From: Streptomyces sp. JJ66
GTDB lineage: Bacteria; Actinomycetota; Actinomycetes; Streptomycetales; Streptomycetaceae
Assembly (NCBI RefSeq): GCF_019303495.1
Contig: NZ_JAEVFI010000004.1
Span: 1-64,000 of the forward strand
DNA length: 64,000 nt
Direction: 5' to 3'
Below the pieces are notes generated by a model that made no database searches, had not been told where the DNA came from, and worked only from the letters and a program-made list of their open reading frames with translations. The stretch's first letter is position 1, and every line of letters starts with the position of its first letter. Shown in pieces: positions 42,137 through 51,273 of the stretch. Position numbers and translations under genes: made by a program.

Positions 42137-42966
42137 GATGCGATGCCTTCCATGATGTGCCTGATGTAGTCGAGTGAGGCCGACGGCGAGAGTGCCGCGT
42201 CCCTTAGCCGATCGTAGGACAGCCGGTATTGCGACACCTCTTCCGCGTCCTCTACCAAGTGGCCTGACTTGTTGCCTTCCAGGTAGGCAACTCCCGTCCC
42301 GTCCGCCTGCCACAACAGGGACAGCGACCCGCCCATGAGGTCATGGACTCCGGCCGTGAAGGGGAGCACTTGGATCACGACCGAGGGGTGTTCGGCCGAA
42401 ACTAGAAGGTGCTCAAGCTGAGCGTGCCACACCTTCGCGTCAGCGGTGGGCCGTCTCAACGTGGACTCGTCCAGGATCACGCGGAGACTTGGGGGCTGGT
42501 CTCGCTGTAGCAACTCCTGTCGGCTGAGCCGCAACGCCAACTGTTCTTCCAGCCAGTCGGGATCGCTGTGGTTCGGGGATGACGACAGGACGGCGCGCGC
42601 GTACCCCTCCGTCTGGAGAAGCCCGGGGATGGCGGCCATGTACTTGTGCATGATCACCGCCCCCTCCTCGTACTGCATGAACAGCTTGAAGCGGTTCCCA
42701 ATTACGCTATCTCGCGCTGCTTTCCACAGTCTGACGAGCAATCCGTCAGTTTCGTAGTAAGTATCGAGGTCTTCCATTACGGGGCGTTTGGAGATGCGTT
42801 GTCCCGTTTCAAGCCTGTTTAGGTAACTACGTTCGTATCCCGTATCTTCTGCTAGTTGCGCAAGGGACTTGCCCGCCTTCTTCCTCAGCGTCACCAGTGC
42901 ATGAGCAAGGGTTTCCCGCGCGTCTTGCTTCTCCTTGTCCTGTTCATCGTCCATCTGTTCGGCCAT
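42133..42966 (-). CDS. XRE regulator with DUF5753 sensor domain (277 aa)
   Basis: Start ATG with GGGAG five nt upstream. Residues 20-75 form the HTH (LAHALVTLRKKAGKSLAQLA, then YERSYLNRLETGQR). The rest is DUF5753: AAIPGLLQTEGYARAVL, LRVILDESTLRRP, VVIQVLPFTAGVH, VAYLEGNKSGHLV. The family includes regulators of development and antibiotic production. Divergent from the rSAM operon, it is the likely controller of that island. Confidence 0.92.
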   Translation of the reverse strand: MAEQMDDEQDKEKQDARETLAHALVTLRKKAGKSLAQLAEDTGYERSYLNRLETGQRISKRPVMEDLDTYYETDGLLVRLWKAARDSVIGNRFKLFMQYEEGAVIMHKYMAAIPGLLQTEGYARAVLSSSPNHSDPDWLEEQLALRLSRQELLQRDQPPSLRVILDESTLRRPTADAKVWHAQLEHLLVSAEHPSVVIQVLPFTAGVHDLMGGSLSLLWQADGTGVAYLEGNKSGHLVEDAEEVSQYRLSYDRLRDAALSPSASLDYIRHIMEGIAS

Positions 42967-42978
42967 ACAGACTCCCGC

Positions 42979-43001
42979 TGTTGTCACTCGCTCTGACAAC
43001 A
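42979..43001. promoter_or_regulatory. Operator-like inverted repeat of the DUF5753 regulator
   Basis: TGTTGTCA-N7-TGACAACA, perfect 8-bp arms, 13 nt upstream of the regulator start, in the divergent intergenic region. Confidence 0.6.
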
Positions 43002-43043
43002 CCCGACGGGGCGTCAAGTGCCGTGAGCTCGGTCATGGTTGAT

Positions 43044-43060
43044 GTACTCAAAGTTAGTAC
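43044..43060. promoter_or_regulatory. Second inverted repeat in the divergent intergenic region
   Basis: GTACT-N7-AGTAC, centred about 50 nt before the first gene of the rSAM operon. It may be a second operator or part of that promoter. Confidence 0.45.
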
Positions 43061-43102
43061 CCGGCAGAGAGCCGGGAACACCAAGACCCCCGGAGCTACG
43101 GC

Positions 43103-43348
43103 ATGACGACGGCAGACAAGCGGCAGACGGCGGACGAGAAGATCAGAGACGCGGAGTCGGCGCGCGACGAGCTGGCCGACGCGCTCAAGGCAGCCGGGGT
43201 GTGCCTGCCCTCCCTGGGGCTGGACGGGGCATCGTGCACCGGCCCTGCCCCGCTGGCGTTGATCGAGCTGGGCCGCTGCAACATCACCACCGCCCGCGCG
43301 CTCGCTACCGCTCTCCGGGCCAACGGAGCCACGGGAGCGGAGCGGTGA
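43103..43348 (+). CDS. Conserved small helical protein, first gene of rSAM operon (81 aa)
   Basis: Start ATG with GGAG seven nt upstream. Two helices rich in Ala/Asp/Glu (KIRDAESARDELADALKAAG) followed by PLALIELGRCNITTARALAT. Small proteins with this look recur in Streptomyces next to DUF5753/DUF397 pairs, but I cannot name the family. The stop overlaps the next gene by 4 nt. Confidence 0.65.
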   Translation: MTTADKRQTADEKIRDAESARDELADALKAAGVCLPSLGLDGASCTGPAPLALIELGRCNITTARALATALRANGATGAER

Positions 43349-43506
43349 GCGCGAAGTCCCCGGAGTCGGCGCACGAGCCCCAGGGACAGCCCAGCGGTCA
43401 GCAGGAGCCGTCCAGCGGGCAGCTGACGGGAGATGAACTGGAGGCGCGCCTAGCGGATCTTGACGCACAGATCACGGCGCATCTGGAAGGGCTGAGGAAG
43501 AAGTGA
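43345..43506 (+). CDS. Small acidic protein (53 aa)
   Basis: GTG start in a GTGA overlap. Gln/Ser/Pro-rich head, then a single helix LTGDELEARLADLDAQITAH. Unknown function; the overlaps on both sides are the main evidence that it is translated. Confidence 0.5.
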   Translation: MSAKSPESAHEPQGQPSGQQEPSSGQLTGDELEARLADLDAQITAHLEGLRKK

Positions 43507-43788
43507 CCCGCGAGAGCTACGCCTTCCGGCGCTTCCGCGTCCAGGCCGACGAGGAACCGGACAGAAATGGTCACAGCGGCCATGCAATGCGCCGGGTGCG
43601 GCCAGGCAGGACCCACCGTCGAAGCCACGAAGAAGGAGACGCCGGGGGCTCAGGGGAAGGCGGCGCTTGCGGCTCAGAAGGCTGCCGCCTCGTGGGTGGA
43701 GACACATCAGAAGAGCGAACGCGAACACCTCACGTTCCGGCTCTTGATGGGTATCCCCTATCGGCTCGTTCCGGGAGCATGGCAATGA
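43503..43788 (+). pseudogene. DUF7848-like protein with an apparent frameshift
   Basis: From GTG 43503 (GTGA overlap) the frame reads VTRESYAFRRFRVQADEEPD. At about 43562 a +1 shift is needed to enter MVTAAMQCAGCGQAGPTVEA, which runs to RLLMGIPYRLVPGAWQ at 43788. Joined, these give the family pattern of an N-terminal YxFRxFxV strand, an MQCxxCG knuckle and a PGAW end. An extra A in an AAA run would explain it. Translation from ATG 43567 alone would give a truncated 73-aa protein. Confidence 0.55.
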
Positions 43789-44228
43789 CCCGCTTCGTAG
43801 ACGGCTACTGGTGTGAAGTCGTGGCCCGGAGCCCCGGAGCATCCGGGGAATGGTTCCTCGGTGGATACCGCGCAGGCTCTCCCCGTCTTGCCGTTCGCTG
43901 GCTTCTCGGACAAGCCGCACGTCTTGCCAGCGCACTTGACCCGAAACCAGGGTGCGGCCCTATCCCGCCGGAATGCCTTCGGGAAATCGGTCCGTCAAGC
44001 CCCAACCCCGGCCGGATCTTCCGCGAATGGATGGCGGACTTCCGATACCAGGGAACGCAAATGGAAGCTTTAGCGGCCGGTCACTCGGTCAGCATCAACG
44101 CCGGAGGACCGGACCGGATCTTTGGGTTTTGCGATGCGGACGTTTTCTACTCCCTGTCCGCACGCCCCATCGCCGTTGATCTCGTGGCCGACTGGAGGTT
44201 AAGCGCACTCAGCCACACGGCAGCCTAA
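43785..44228 (+). CDS. Unknown protein of the rSAM operon (147 aa)
   Basis: Starts in an ATGA overlap with the preceding gene, GGAG eight nt upstream. A mixed alpha/beta protein beginning TRFVDGYWCEVVARSPGASG with a helical centre (AVRWLLGQAARLASALDP) and IFREWMADFRYQGTQMEALA. No motif recognised. Conserved position before the radical SAM gene would support a role in the same pathway. Confidence 0.6.
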   Translation: MTRFVDGYWCEVVARSPGASGEWFLGGYRAGSPRLAVRWLLGQAARLASALDPKPGCGPIPPECLREIGPSSPNPGRIFREWMADFRYQGTQMEALAAGHSVSINAGGPDRIFGFCDADVFYSLSARPIAVDLVADWRLSALSHTAA

Positions 44229-44372
44229 AGACTCCCGCCCCCTGCCGGAGAAGACCTGTTTCCATCCCCCACAGGAACACCCTCAGTAGGGGGGCGGGTC
44301 ACGCTCCGCCCCTGCCGGCGGAAAAGAGAACAGCACGGCGACAGGGACGGGAACCAACACGACGGAGGAAAC

Positions 44373-45491
44373 ATGCACCAGGTGATCGTAAGCCCGCAAA
44401 GCGACAAGTTCGTTATTGTGCGCCCCGGTGCGCGTAAGGGAATGCACATTCCCCATGCTATGTACCGCGAACTGTCCGACGCGGTTTCCAGCGGAAGCCC
44501 CGTCCCGTCGTGGCTTGCCGACGCTTCGCGTAAGGCATGGGGGCTTGAACTCTCCGGGCAGCCCAGTAAGGAAACGGTCCTCGTTCGCCCCATAACCCGG
44601 CTCAACTACAGCCGCGCAACGTGGGAAATCAACAAGGGATGCAACTTCAACTGTGAACACTGCTACCTAGCGGAGCGGAAGTTTGAAGGGCTGCCCCGAG
44701 ACGAGAAGAGCCAACTCCTAGCCATGCTGAGGGACGCTGGCGTTCTCTGGCTACAGTTCACGGGCGGGGAGCCGACCATTGACCGGGACTTTCCCGACGC
44801 CTACCGGGAAGCGTACGGCGCGGGAATGATGATCGAGATTCTGACGAACGGGTCTCGACTCCATCAACCGCGAACCATTGACCTACTCGTGTCCATGCCC
44901 CCACACAAGGTGACGGTATCGCTTTACGGCGCGTCTGCTGATACCTTCGATTCCCTCACCCGGAAAACCGGAGCTTTCAGACTCCTGATGAAAGGGCTCA
45001 GCGCTGCCCGCGAAGCCGGGGTTTCTCTTGAACTCGCCTTGATCATCACGAAGTACAACGCACACGAAGTAGAAGCCATGCGCGCTATCGGGGACGAGTA
45101 CGCTACGACGTACAGCGAGTACGGGAACATTTCCCCCACGTACGACGGCAACCCCGAACCCCTTGCCGCGCAAGCGCCGGGCTTCCTGAACAAATCCACG
45201 GTCTTCAACGGATGCCCCGCCGGACACACCTTCTTTCATGTGGACCCGCACGGCTGGGTGACCATGTGCAAAGTCGGTCGAGAAAACCCAATCAACTTGA
45301 TGGCTGAGGGGCTTCCCGGCCTCTTGCGTCTGCCCGCAATCGCAGACGCCCAAATGCTTCGCTCCGGCGGCTGTAGCGGCTGTCAGCTCTCGGCAACGTG
45401 CCGAGTATGCCGACCGCTCGCGAAGGCATACCAGGAAGCGAAGGCACCACTGGAAACCTACTGTCAACACGGAAACGGAGACGCAGCATGA
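44373..45491 (+). CDS. Radical SAM enzyme with SPASM-like C-terminus (372 aa), putative RiPP maturase
   Basis: Start ATG with GGAGGAAAC. The radical SAM CxxxCxxC is Cys90/Cys94/Cys97 (NKGCNFNCEHCYL), followed by GGEP (131-134). The C-terminal 100 residues contain seven cysteines (NGCPAG, VTMC, GGCSGC, ATCRVC, YCQHG), which can hold auxiliary Fe-S clusters as in SPASM/twitch enzymes. The first 80 residues may form a peptide-binding domain. It is coupled by ATGA to a 52-aa peptide gene, the layout of RiPP maturases that crosslink or otherwise alter a precursor. Confidence 0.85.
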   Translation: MHQVIVSPQSDKFVIVRPGARKGMHIPHAMYRELSDAVSSGSPVPSWLADASRKAWGLELSGQPSKETVLVRPITRLNYSRATWEINKGCNFNCEHCYLAERKFEGLPRDEKSQLLAMLRDAGVLWLQFTGGEPTIDRDFPDAYREAYGAGMMIEILTNGSRLHQPRTIDLLVSMPPHKVTVSLYGASADTFDSLTRKTGAFRLLMKGLSAAREAGVSLELALIITKYNAHEVEAMRAIGDEYATTYSEYGNISPTYDGNPEPLAAQAPGFLNKSTVFNGCPAGHTFFHVDPHGWVTMCKVGRENPINLMAEGLPGLLRLPAIADAQMLRSGGCSGCQLSATCRVCRPLAKAYQEAKAPLETYCQHGNGDAA

Positions 45492-45646
45492 CCGCAGTAG
45501 CAGTTGAAATCACCCCCCGCCCCGTGGAGGAGCCGACCACCTACCCGACGAGCCCCGAACCGACCGGGCTCGTCATCGTGGACGACGTCGAAGCGCTGAC
45601 CGAAGGCACGGCAGCCGCCTGCAACGACGACAACCCGTACCGGTAA
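45488..45646 (+). CDS. Putative RiPP precursor peptide (52 aa)
   Basis: ATG in a 4-nt overlap with the rSAM gene. Acidic, Pro/Thr-rich leader (AVEITPRPVEEPTTYPTSPE, then LVIVDDVEALTEG) and a short C-terminal core TAAACNDDNPYR. The only Cys (45), two Asn, two Asp and Tyr51 lie in the last eight residues, a natural target for radical chemistry. The leader LVIVDDVEAL stretch could be the recognition strand. It matches no precursor class that I know. Confidence 0.65.
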   Translation: MTAVAVEITPRPVEEPTTYPTSPEPTGLVIVDDVEALTEGTAAACNDDNPYR

Positions 45647-45741
45647 GCACTCCGCGCGCCGCTCGCGTATCCCGCGCGGGCTTCACGGCGTTCACTCGTC
45701 GTGGGGTCCGCGCGGCCCGTCGTGTGAGAGTGTGAGGAACC

Positions 45742-46548
45742 ATGGCAACAACGCGAATCGCCTTCGAGGAACTTCCGTCCGCCGTACTCGTTGCCGTCGA
45801 AGAACGAACCGGGCCGGTACTCAAAATTGAGACGGTAAGCCAAGGATTCAACAGCGAGATTGGAGCGCGCATCTGCACGGAGTCCGGTGCCTGCTTCGTC
45901 AAGGGACTACGTGCTGATCATATGCGCGCATGGACTCAGCGCCGCGAAGCCGAAGTAAACCCCTTCCTCCGGGGTATCGCTCCCGAGCTGTTGTGGCGCG
46001 TCCAAGAATCCGGCTGGGACCTGTTGGGATTCAAAGCCCTGGACGGTCACCACGCGGACTACTCGCCGGACTCGCCGGACCTTCCGAAAGTCGCTGAATT
46101 GCTTTCCCGGCTGGGTGAAGTTGCCTGCCCCGATATCGAGTTGCGACGAGCCGAACAGCGTCTAGAGCGGTACGCGGAATCCTCGTCGGATCTCGACCAC
46201 TTCACGGGGAGCACGCTCCTCCACACGGACCTGAACAATGCCAACGTCCTAGTTGGCGATTCGGCGTACCTCGTTGACTGGGCATGGGCCACGCGGGGCG
46301 CTCCCTGGCTGGACGCCGGATATTGGGTCGTGTGGCTCATGGCCGCCGGGGGACACGAACCGGAATCGGCGGAGGAATGGGCGGCAAGAATTCCAGCATG
46401 GCGGACAGCTCCTCGGAACGGCGTAACAGCCTTCGCCGGAGCCAACGCGAACATCTGGGAGGAAATCGGCGGCAACGATCCGGAGCCCTGGACGGCACGC
46501 ATGGTCATCGCGTCCCGCCGCTGGGCTCACTACCGAAAGTCCCTGTAA
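45742..46548 (+). CDS. APH-like small-molecule kinase / phosphotransferase (268 aa)
   Basis: Start ATG with GAGGAA. Kinase-like fold: the catalytic loop LLHTDLNNANVLV and the DFG-equivalent YLVDWAWATRGAPWLDAGYW match aminoglycoside/choline-kinase-type enzymes. The N-terminal FNSEIGARI corresponds to the nucleotide-binding loop and CFVKGLR gives the ATP Lys. 95 nt after the precursor gene, with no terminator between. It may phosphorylate the matured peptide, act in self-resistance, or be unrelated. Confidence 0.8.
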   Translation: MATTRIAFEELPSAVLVAVEERTGPVLKIETVSQGFNSEIGARICTESGACFVKGLRADHMRAWTQRREAEVNPFLRGIAPELLWRVQESGWDLLGFKALDGHHADYSPDSPDLPKVAELLSRLGEVACPDIELRRAEQRLERYAESSSDLDHFTGSTLLHTDLNNANVLVGDSAYLVDWAWATRGAPWLDAGYWVVWLMAAGGHEPESAEEWAARIPAWRTAPRNGVTAFAGANANIWEEIGGNDPEPWTARMVIASRRWAHYRKSL

Positions 46549-46681
46549 CCCAACTCCCGGAGCTACAAGAGTTCGGACAGCGGGGCTGACGTGCGGCTCT
46601 CATTCAACCCCTGAGCCCGGCAGGCTGGCCCGTGCTGGACGGCCTCGGGGTGCCGGAGTGTGCGGGCGCGATTGGCCGGCC

Positions 46682-47077
46682 TCAGAGCCGCCTGACGAGA
46701 ATCCGGGCGCCGCAGAGCTTCTTTAGGTCATCCTCGTCTGAGGTGAAGACCACCGTGTTCCCCGCTTGGTGCGCCGCGATCACGGCGAGTGCCGCGTCGA
46801 TGGCGTACTTGTGGCCGTGCAGCCCGGCGTCTGCCAGGAGCTTGATGGCCGCATCGGCGACTTCCTCGGTGACGGGTTCGACGGTGATGCGGGAGAGTGT
46901 CCACTGCCACGCTGCCCGCCGAATGCGCGCGTGGTGGGCTTCGATCAGCGTCATGGAACTGGTCACGACGCGAATCCCGCGGCCGTGTGCGAACTTGAGC
47001 CGAGCCGCCATCTGCTCTTCCCCGCGAGCGGCCCGCGAAACCGCTTCGCAGTCCAGTACGTAGCAGGAGACGCTCAT
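46682..47077 (-). CDS. PIN-domain toxin, VapC-like (131 aa)
   Basis: The four acidic residues of PIN nucleases are visible: YVLDCEAVSR (Asp), SSMTLIEAHH (Glu), YAIDAALAVI (Asp) and FTSDEDDLKKL (Asp). These enzymes cut tRNA or mRNA. The start ATG overlaps the antitoxin stop by one base (TGATG). Full length for the family. Confidence 0.88.
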   Translation of the reverse strand: MSVSCYVLDCEAVSRAARGEEQMAARLKFAHGRGIRVVTSSMTLIEAHHARIRRAAWQWTLSRITVEPVTEEVADAAIKLLADAGLHGHKYAIDAALAVIAAHQAGNTVVFTSDEDDLKKLCGARILVRRL

Positions 47078-47355
47078 CAACCGGCCAGCGGGAGGTTCTG
47101 CGGCGGCTCGCCAGGGCGTTCGGTGAAGAAGCGTTCGGCGTCGCGGTGTTCCGCTTCTGCCGTGGCCATCGCCTCGTCGGACACGGGGCCGTACTCCGAC
47201 TCCAGGTACGCGACCAGTTCGCCGAGCCGGTCATGTTCCCGCTGGCGCCTGATGGCCTCGGTGACGTAAGCGCTGAACGCGCCTGGTCCCACGTCCTTGC
47301 GGATCTCCTCCGCCAAGCCCTCCGGCAGGGTCACCGTGTACTTCTTCGTTGCCAT
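47077..47355 (-). CDS. RHH-type antitoxin for the PIN toxin (92 aa)
   Basis: N-terminal ribbon-helix-helix (KKYTVTLPEGLAEEIRKDVG, GAFSAYVTEAIRRQREH) for operator binding; an acidic C-terminus (EAEHRDAERFFTE) that would wrap the toxin. The first gene of the pair. Starts at ATG 47355, 7 nt after a TATGGT -10 on the minus strand, so probably leaderless. Confidence 0.85.
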   Translation of the reverse strand: MATKKYTVTLPEGLAEEIRKDVGPGAFSAYVTEAIRRQREHDRLGELVAYLESEYGPVSDEAMATAEAEHRDAERFFTERPGEPPQNLPLAG

Positions 47356-47372
47356 ACCGGTAACCATACCGG
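47352..47372 (-). promoter_or_regulatory. Toxin-antitoxin operator: 9-bp direct repeat
   Basis: CCATACCGG-TAA-CCATACCGG overlaps the leaderless start of the antitoxin. Repeats of this size suit ribbon-helix-helix dimers. The following stretch to 47683 (about 310 nt) has no gene that I can support, only GC-rich sequence. Confidence 0.55.
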
Positions 47373-47683
47373 GGTCGGGGTCGTTGCCGCGAGGGTCAGG
47401 GAACCGAGCGGCCTGCCCGCGCCGCGGCCGGGCCCGGCGTCCCGGGGCCGGCCGCGTGAGGCCCTGCCGCCTGGCGGCAAGGGGGCGTGACCGGGCTGCT
47501 GTCCCCTGCTGTCCGATCACTGCCGGAGCGTGGTCCCACGGCGCGCTGACCCCTCCGAGAAGGGCGGGGCGGGCGCCTCACGCTCCGGTGGCACGTCCCC
47601 ACCGGGGGGGGACATCCCTACCAACGAAGCGCCGCACGCCGGGACACGCACCGTACGGGTGACGGGCTCGGTGCGCGGGCGGC

Positions 47684-48031
47684 TCACACCCGGCCGCGCG
47701 ACAGCTCCAGCAGCGTCATGGCCAGCGTCGTGCCGTGGCCGCCGAGCGCGGCCCGGAAGCGGTCGAGGATCTCGTTCTCCCGGGCGAGGTGCACCCGGCG
47801 CCCGCCGCTGGCGAGCCGGGCCTCCTGGATGCGCGCGGAGACGGCCATGCGCTCGCGTACCAGGCCGATGACGCGGGCGTCGAGCGCGTCGATCTCGGCG
47901 CGGCACGCGGAGATCACGGCTTCGGGTGACGCGGGGCTCCCCGTCTCCGGGGCGGCGGGACGCGTGACCCCGGAGGCGGGAGCGGTGGACGTGGCGGGTG
48001 TGGCGGGAGTGGCGGGTGTGGCGGTGGCCAT
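47684..48031 (-). CDS. Chorismate mutase, AroQ class (115 aa)
   Basis: Start ATG with GAGGAG five nt upstream. After an Ala/Thr/Pro-rich head (1-35) the helical AroQ domain reads CRAEIDALDARVIGLVRERM, then SARIQEARLASGGRRVHLAR, ENEILDRFRAALG. Arg, Glu and Lys/Arg residues of the active site are in place. It converts chorismate to prephenate for Phe and Tyr. An aromatic-rich leader ORF and hairpin lie just upstream. Confidence 0.92.
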   Translation of the reverse strand: MATATPATPATPATSTAPASGVTRPAAPETGSPASPEAVISACRAEIDALDARVIGLVRERMAVSARIQEARLASGGRRVHLARENEILDRFRAALGGHGTTLAMTLLELSRGRV

Positions 48032-48091
48032 GGGGGCTCCTCGGTTCGGAGCGGCCCGGGTGCGGCAGTGGTACCAGTGGCCCGGGAAACG

Positions 48092-48130
48092 CCAGGCGCC
48101 CCGGGCCTGTGTGCGGCCCGGGGCGCCTGG
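48092..48130 (-). promoter_or_regulatory. 16-bp hairpin, candidate attenuator terminator of the chorismate mutase gene
   Basis: Perfect arms CCAGGCGCCCCGGGCC and complement (48092-48107, 48115-48130) with a 7-nt loop, followed by CGTTT on the minus strand. It sits between the leader ORF (ending 48149) and the gene start (48031), so it interrupts the leader mRNA. A GGCCCG segment in the leader ORF could pair with CGGGCC in the hairpin and prevent it. Confidence 0.6.
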
Positions 48131-48148
48131 TGAAGTCGGTGTCGGTGC

Positions 48149-48229
48149 TTACGCGCGACGACGGTTGACCTGACGGCAGCCGGACGGGCCGGTGCCATAG
48201 GTAAACCAGAAGATCGCGTGCGTGTGCAT
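48149..48229 (-). CDS. 26-codon aromatic leader peptide of the chorismate mutase gene
   Basis: [20 protein letters not shown], then VNRRRA and TAA. Five of the residues 7-11 are F, W, F, T, Y, so four of five codons are for chorismate-derived amino acids. The ORF begins 6 nt after CATACT (48236-48241), a leaderless -10 position. Ribosome stalling at these codons would be expected to control the hairpin 19 nt downstream. Confidence 0.6.
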   Translation of the reverse strand: MHTHAIFWFTYGTGPSGCRQVNRRRA

Positions 48230-48288
48230 GCGGCCAGTATGCCATCGGGTGGCGCCACCAGCGGCGCCGGGCGCGGGGCGGGCGTCGG

Positions 48289-48294
48289 TAGAAT
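48289..48294 (+). promoter_or_regulatory. -10 element of guaA
   Basis: TAGAAT, 40 nt upstream of the guaA GTG. It lies about 50 nt from, and divergent to, the CATACT box of the chorismate mutase leader. Confidence 0.5.
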
Positions 48295-48334
48295 GGCCCA
48301 CATCCCTCCCGCACCACCGCCGAAAGGCCGTCTC

Positions 48335-49928
<1,594 letters not shown>

Positions 49929-50038
49929 GGGCCGCCCCGCTGACGCGGCCGGTGGCGCACCGGCCGCGTCCTGATAGCGTGCGGCATACCGGCCGGTCAA
50001 GGCCGTTGACGTAGTGAGCAGTTGTGGTGAGGTGTGCG

Positions 50039-50449
50039 GTGGCGCTGGGCAAGGTCGTGCGGTTCGATGACGTACGCGGTTACGGGTTTATCGTTCCCGA
50101 CGACGGGGGCGAGGACATTTTCATGCACGCGAACGACCTACAGGACGACAAGTCGCTGTACCGGCCGGGCGCGGTGGTGGAGTTCGAACTCGGGCACGGC
50201 GAGCGCGGCCCGAAGGCGTCCGTGGTGAGCGTCGTCGAGGCGGCCCCGGGCCGGAGCGGCGGCGCGCAGCCCGGCTACGTCGGCGAGGACGAGGACGTCC
50301 TGTGCGACGTGCTGTCCACCCGCGAGTTCCGCCAGGAGCTGACCGAGGCCCTGCTGGAGTCCGCCCCCACCCTCACCGGCGCCCAGATCCTCCAGGTCCG
50401 CCAGGCCGTCGGCCGCCTGGCCCGCGACCACCACTGGCTCGCGAACTAA
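50039..50449 (+). CDS. Cold-shock-domain protein with C-terminal helical extension (136 aa)
   Basis: Residues 1-65 are a cold-shock domain (GKVVRFDDVRGYGFIVPDDG; DIFMHANDLQ) with the RNP-like aromatic residues. A linker and a helical C-terminus (EFRQELTEALLESAPTLTGA) follow, as in larger actinomycete CspB-like proteins. Probably binds RNA or ssDNA. Start GTG 50039 with GAGGTG upstream. Confidence 0.85.
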   Translation: MALGKVVRFDDVRGYGFIVPDDGGEDIFMHANDLQDDKSLYRPGAVVEFELGHGERGPKASVVSVVEAAPGRSGGAQPGYVGEDEDVLCDVLSTREFRQELTEALLESAPTLTGAQILQVRQAVGRLARDHHWLAN

Positions 50450-50458
50450 CCCCGGCCG

Positions 50459-50491
50459 CGCGCGGCGCCCCCCGGCAGGCGGCGCCGCGCG
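50459..50491. terminator. Hairpin between convergent cold-shock and response-regulator genes
   Basis: 11-bp arms CGCGCGGCGCC and complement (50459-50469, 50481-50491) lie in the 95-nt convergent gap. Confidence 0.65.
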
Positions 50492-50544
50492 TGGTCGGCA
50501 AGATGGTCTGGGCCGAACTCGGCCTGTGGTAACGCCTGGTGGAG

Positions 50545-51273
50545 CTACACCAGGCGGCGGGCGGTGGCCCAGCGGGTGAGCTCGTGGCGGTTGGAGAGCT
50601 GGAGCTTGCGCAGCACGGCGGAGACGTGGGACTCGACGGTCTTCACCGAGATGAACAGCTGCTTGGCGATCTCCTTGTAGGCGTAGCCGCGCGCGATCAG
50701 GCGCAGCACCTCGCGCTCGCGCTGGGTGAGGCGGTCCAGGTCCTCGTCCACCGGCGGGGCGTCGGAGGAGGCGAAGGCGTCGAGCACGAACCCGGCCAGG
50801 CGCGGGGAGAACACCGCGTCCCCGTCGGCGACGCGGAAGATCGCGTTCACCAGGTCGGTGCCGGTGATCGTCTTCGTCACGTAGCCCCGGGCGCCGCCAC
50901 GGATGACGCCGATGACGTCCTCGGCCGCGTCGGAGACCGACAGCGCCAGGAAGCGCACCGGCTGCTGGGCGGCGCTGAGCGCGGAGGCGCAGCGGCGCAG
51001 CACCTCCACGCCGCCGCCGCCGGGCAGGTGCACATCGAGGAGGACGACGTCGGGGCGCGTCGCGGCGATCACCGTGGCGGCCTGCTCGACGTCACCCGCC
51101 TCGCCGACGACCTCCACGCCGGTCGCCGGGGTGTCGCCGATCTCGGCCTGCACGCCCGCGCGGAACATGCGGTGGTCGTCTACGAGCACGACGCGGACGC
51201 GGCGCTCCGCACCCCGGGTGCCTCCGCTGCCAGCGTTACCCCCGGTGCCCTCGTTGCCGTCGGAAGTCGTCAT
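50545..51273 (-). CDS. NarL/LuxR-family response regulator (242 aa)
   Basis: Receiver domain (25-145) with Asp32/Asp33, phospho-acceptor Asp80 (VVLLDVHLP) and the YVTKT lysine; LuxR helix-turn-helix at about 180-240 (LTQREREVLRLIARGYAYKE, KTVESHVSAVLRKL). A 24-residue Gly/Asn-rich head is atypical. Overlaps the upstream kinase by 4 nt and is surely its partner. Confidence 0.95.
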   Translation of the reverse strand: MTTSDGNEGTGGNAGSGGTRGAERRVRVVLVDDHRMFRAGVQAEIGDTPATGVEVVGEAGDVEQAATVIAATRPDVVLLDVHLPGGGGVEVLRRCASALSAAQQPVRFLALSVSDAAEDVIGVIRGGARGYVTKTITGTDLVNAIFRVADGDAVFSPRLAGFVLDAFASSDAPPVDEDLDRLTQREREVLRLIARGYAYKEIAKQLFISVKTVESHVSAVLRKLQLSNRHELTRWATARRLV

